Positions 6,238-8,641 of a stretch of 8,641 nucleotides of DNA are shown here, piece after piece (position 1 is the stretch's first letter; every line of letters starts with the position of its first letter). The position numbers and the translations under genes are program-made. The notes beneath the pieces were generated by a model. The model was not told where the DNA came from, ran no database searches, and saw nothing but the letters and a program-made list of their open reading frames with translations. Origin of the DNA: Myxococcales bacterium (GTDB taxonomy: Bacteria; Myxococcota; Polyangia; Fen-1088); contig PMLH01000224.1 in NCBI GenBank assembly GCA_003159055.1, positions 841-9,481 of the forward strand, in the 5' to 3' direction.

Positions 6238-7481
6238 CGTGGCTCGAAAATCCTCAGAACGAAGCAGAGAAGCTTCTGCGCGACGGGCTGGACCTGGCCG
6301 CCCAGCGCACCGGCGACGAAATCACCCATCGTCGGGTGTGGGGCAAGGTAGCCGACGCGCTTCTCGTGCCAGAGTCGCGAATTTCTGGCCGCCTCGTGCT
6401 CGTCTCTGCGAGCGCAGCGGTTGCGGTGCTCGCGGTTGCGGGCGTCGTCATCTACCCCTACGTCGGCAGCAGACCCCAAGCAAATGTCGCCGCCAATCCG
6501 CCTGTCAGCGCTCCTTCGACCGAGCCGAAAACGGCGGCCCCGGAGCCGTCGAATACCATGGTTGATCAGGTGGCGCTCGAAGAGTCTGAACGCGCGCCTG
6601 GCAAGGTCATCCGCACTCGCAGGGGCGAGCGCGCACGGGTTGCTCTGGGTGGCGGTGCTGTGGCGGATCTGGAAGAGAACTCGGCGATCACCTGGAACGC
6701 TCAGCATCGGCCTTCGGTCGAGCAAGGCAGCGCGAATTTGTCGGTTCCGCACCAGCCGCCGGGCTGGCGATTTTCGGTCACCGCCGGGCCGTACATCGTG
6801 ACCGTGGTTGGAACCAGATTTAAGGTTGAGGTCGGTAGCCGAACCGTGGGTGTCGAAGTCAGCGAAGGTATCGTGGAGGTTGGGCGTGGCTCTCACTCGA
6901 CTCGGCTGACTGCCGGCGACACGTGGCACGGCCCGCTCTATCCAGATGAGGCTGCAGCACAACCTTCTTCTGTGGGATCTGCGACCTCGTCTGTCCGGAC
7001 AGCAGCGCCGTTGGAACGACCGCAAGCGGCGTCGTCTTCGGCGCTCTCGTCTTCCGCTCCCCTGGCGTCAGCCAAGCCGGTCGCAAGCATGAGCCGCGGC
7101 TTACAGGAAGCTCAGTCGGCACTACAATCCGGCGATGTGAGCCGAGCCATGGACATCCTCAGCCGCGCCGCGCAGGGAAGCGGTCCTGCCGCCGAGAACG
7201 CCGCGTATGAGCTGGCGAGAATTACGCGCTACAATCTAGGTCGGCCGCGCCAAGCGGTCGCACTATGGGACAAGTATCGAAATCGATTCCCGGCGGGCCT
7301 TCTGCGAACCGAGGCCGATCTTTCCATCGTCGATACGCTCTCGCAGTTGGGCGACGTTCGAGGCGCCTTGACCGAGGCCAATGCCTTCATCGCGCGCCAT
7401 CCGAACAGCGAGCGTCGCGTGGAGGTGCAGCGCTTGGTGGAACGCCTTCGCGCCGCGGAGGCAAGCTCCGAAAGTCGATGA
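6234..7481 (+). CDS. FecR-domain transmembrane protein with C-terminal TPR-like region, putative anti-sigma factor
   Basis: 415 residues. A 52-residue cytoplasmic N-terminus (AEKLLRDGLDLAAQ, VWGKVADALL) is a candidate sigma-binding segment. One transmembrane helix follows (about 53-76, LVLVSASAAVAVLAVAGVVIYPYV), then a Pro/Ala-rich linker (80-115). The periplasmic FecR domain (about 120-232) has GERARVALGGGAVADLEENS, WRFSVTAGPYIVTVVGTRFKVEV with the family GTRF motif (193-196), and VEVSEGIVEVGR...LTAGDTW. After a Ser/Ala-rich linker (240-285), residues 287-410 form helical TPR/BamD-like repeats: ALQSGDVSRAMDILSRAA, AAYELARITRYNLGRPRQAV and LGDVRGALTEANAFIARHP. Classical FecR lacks this TPR part. 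The gene follows the sigma factor with an ATGA overlap and its own strong AAGGAGG, and its TGA overlaps the VWA gene start. It probably holds the sigma factor at the inner membrane and senses an envelope partner through the FecR or TPR domain; the signal is unknown. Confidence 0.92.
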   Translation: MTWLENPQNEAEKLLRDGLDLAAQRTGDEITHRRVWGKVADALLVPESRISGRLVLVSASAAVAVLAVAGVVIYPYVGSRPQANVAANPPVSAPSTEPKTAAPEPSNTMVDQVALEESERAPGKVIRTRRGERARVALGGGAVADLEENSAITWNAQHRPSVEQGSANLSVPHQPPGWRFSVTAGPYIVTVVGTRFKVEVGSRTVGVEVSEGIVEVGRGSHSTRLTAGDTWHGPLYPDEAAAQPSSVGSATSSVRTAAPLERPQAASSSALSSSAPLASAKPVASMSRGLQEAQSALQSGDVSRAMDILSRAAQGSGPAAENAAYELARITRYNLGRPRQAVALWDKYRNRFPAGLLRTEADLSIVDTLSQLGDVRGALTEANAFIARHPNSERRVEVQRLVERLRAAEASSESR

Positions 7482-8593
7482 TTTCTATGCGCCGGCGCGC
7501 TGCTTGGGTAGGCCTTCTGGTTGCGCTGGGAGGTTGCACCGAGCAGGTTGTCCTGCACGACGTCGTGGACGCGGACGTTGCGGACGGGGCACCTCCGGCT
7601 GTGGATTCTGGCGAAAACCGCGACCGCTACAGGTGGGAGATGGATGCTGGTTGCTCGAGCTTTCCAATCACCTTGCTGCCGCAATCGGCCCAGCTCATGA
7701 TCCTCCTCGACCGGTCTTCAGCTATGCAGGGGGACTTTCCGGGCAGCAGCAGCAGGCAGTCCGCCGTCCAGGACGCCCTGCTCGCCAGCATCGACACCTA
7801 CCAGAGCCGCATCAAGTTCGGATTTGAGGAGTTCCCCGGTGATCCCGGCAGGAAATCCAACAACTGTATGCACCAGTCCTGTTGCGCAGGGGCAGTCAGC
7901 GTGCCTCCAGGGCTAAACCAGGGGCCTTTGATGGCTGGAGCCCTACAATGCAGCGATCAACAGGTGTGCCAGTTCTCGAGCTCCGATTCCCCATCGTATG
8001 ACGCTCTCTCCAAGGTTCGCGATTACTACAGGTCAAGATCTGGATTCGATACAGACGACCGGTACGTCCTGTTGGTGACGGCCTCCGATCCTTCCTGCAG
8101 CTCGGAGAGCGGCACGATGGACTCCTGCGGCATGGCCACGAACGCAGCCACCGACCTCGGAAACATGGGCGTGACCGTCGTGGTTTTCAGCGTGGGCTAC
8201 CAGCCCGATAGCAATCCGAAATCGTGTCTTTCGAGCCTGAGCAAAGTTGGAAGCTCGAATGCAACAATGCCGGGCAACGCCCCGCGACTTTACGCCCCGA
8301 CGTCGTTCGCCACGCTCAGCAAGGACATCTCCGATCTGTTCGATGCGATTGCAAAGGCGAACTGCACGTTCAGCACGAACAACCCTGGCCCGGAGGGCGT
8401 CCTCCCGAAAGTGTGGGTGGGCTTCACGCAAGTGCAGCAAGGCGGACCGGACGGTTGGTCGTTCAATGACCCAGGTCATACCCAGATCGCGCTGTCCGGG
8501 TCGGCGTGTGACCTGTACCTTTCTCAGGTAGGAGCAAAGGTCACAGTCTACTGGTGTTCCACCTGCTCGAGTCCGGGCGTCTGCAGCCCGTAG
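7478..8593 (+). CDS. VWA-like, cysteine-rich surface lipoprotein
   Basis: 371 residues. The N-terminus (MISMRRR, then AAWVGLLVALGGC) is a lipoprotein signal with a lipobox ending at Cys20. A low-complexity acidic spacer (VVDADVADG) follows. The VWA-like fold starts at AQLMILLDRSSAMQGDF (71-87); the MIDAS motif DxSxS is imperfect, reading D78-R-S80-S-A82. Later VWA elements are RQSAVQDALLASIDTY (93-108), IKFGFEEFPGDPG, DRYVLLVTASDPSC (194-207) and VTVVVFSVGYQ (232-242). The mature protein has 14 more cysteines, including CMHQSCC (130-136) and CSTCSSPGVC near the end, suggesting a disulfide-stabilised extracytoplasmic protein. Similar Cys-rich VWA proteins are common in myxobacterial genomes. 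ATG 7478 overlaps the FecR-domain stop (ATGA); ATG 7487 is an alternative that keeps the signal peptide. The frame is open further upstream to 7265, but that part overlaps the FecR-domain gene. Fourth and last gene of the operon. Confidence 0.88.
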   Translation: MISMRRRAAWVGLLVALGGCTEQVVLHDVVDADVADGAPPAVDSGENRDRYRWEMDAGCSSFPITLLPQSAQLMILLDRSSAMQGDFPGSSSRQSAVQDALLASIDTYQSRIKFGFEEFPGDPGRKSNNCMHQSCCAGAVSVPPGLNQGPLMAGALQCSDQQVCQFSSSDSPSYDALSKVRDYYRSRSGFDTDDRYVLLVTASDPSCSSESGTMDSCGMATNAATDLGNMGVTVVVFSVGYQPDSNPKSCLSSLSKVGSSNATMPGNAPRLYAPTSFATLSKDISDLFDAIAKANCTFSTNNPGPEGVLPKVWVGFTQVQQGGPDGWSFNDPGHTQIALSGSACDLYLSQVGAKVTVYWCSTCSSPGVCSP

Positions 8594-8605
8594 CCCAAGT
8601 CCCTG

Positions 8606-8641
8606 CTACCAGGTGTCGATAACGCCGATCCCAGGAATGGC
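8606..8641 (-). CDS. Possible C-terminal end of a convergent gene
   Basis: On the minus strand, 11 codons reading AIPGIGVIDTW end in TAG at 8608-8606, leaving 12 bases after the stop of the VWA-like gene. The composition looks like a protein C-terminus, and such tail-to-tail packing occurs elsewhere in the window, but the stretch is far too short to prove coding. Otherwise the last 48 bases hold nothing recognisable. Confidence 0.2.
   Translation of the reverse strand, partial: AIPGIGVIDTW

Noticed and set aside
6009..7025. 338-residue minus-strand frame opposite the sigma and FecR-domain genes
   Set aside because: Arg-rich shadow frame covering two confidently identified genes.
7265..7477. 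Longer N-terminus for the VWA-like protein
   Set aside because: It overlaps the FecR-domain gene and would bury the lipoprotein signal peptide.

Overview
This is a high-GC window with strong G/C bias at third codon positions, tightly overlapping genes and several GTG/TTG start candidates. The mix of a soluble PAS-hybrid histidine kinase, an ECF sigma/FecR pair, a Cys-rich von Willebrand A (VWA) lipoprotein and polyproline-linked envelope proteins suggests a Myxococcota-type bacterium (Polyangia or Myxococcia). That assignment comes from gene style only; the window has no rRNA or other marker gene. No tRNA, rRNA, CRISPR array, insertion sequence or phage gene was seen, and coding density is close to 100%.

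Left part (1-2053, minus strand): a soluble PAS/HATPase/receiver hybrid histidine kinase is followed, with a 4-base ATGA overlap, by the N-terminal third of a CstA-family carbon-starvation/peptide-or-pyruvate transporter that runs off the left edge. The pair looks like a nutrient-signalling and uptake operon. A short divergent intergenic region (about 2054-2129) separates it from the next gene.

Middle (2130-4492): a protoporphyrinogen-oxidase-like FAD amine oxidase on the plus strand converges, with a 13-base tail overlap, on a minus-strand gene for a secreted protein of unknown function that resembles a TolB/WD40-like beta-propeller.

Right part (4583-8593, plus strand): four genes are joined by stop/start overlaps (TGATG, ATGA, ATGA). 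They encode an exported protein with a 15-proline linker and a probable C-terminal outer-membrane beta-barrel, an ECF-type sigma factor, a single-pass FecR-domain protein with a C-terminal TPR-like region, and a VWA-like lipoprotein with many cysteines and an imperfect MIDAS motif. By analogy with Fec-type cell-surface signalling, the FecR protein probably holds the sigma factor at the inner membrane, and the barrel and lipoprotein may be the envelope sensor, effector or regulated output. No TonB-dependent receptor is present, so this is not a standard FecIRA system. This operon is the most interesting part of the window.

The last 48 bases hold no complete gene. They may carry the C-terminal codons of a convergent minus-strand gene.
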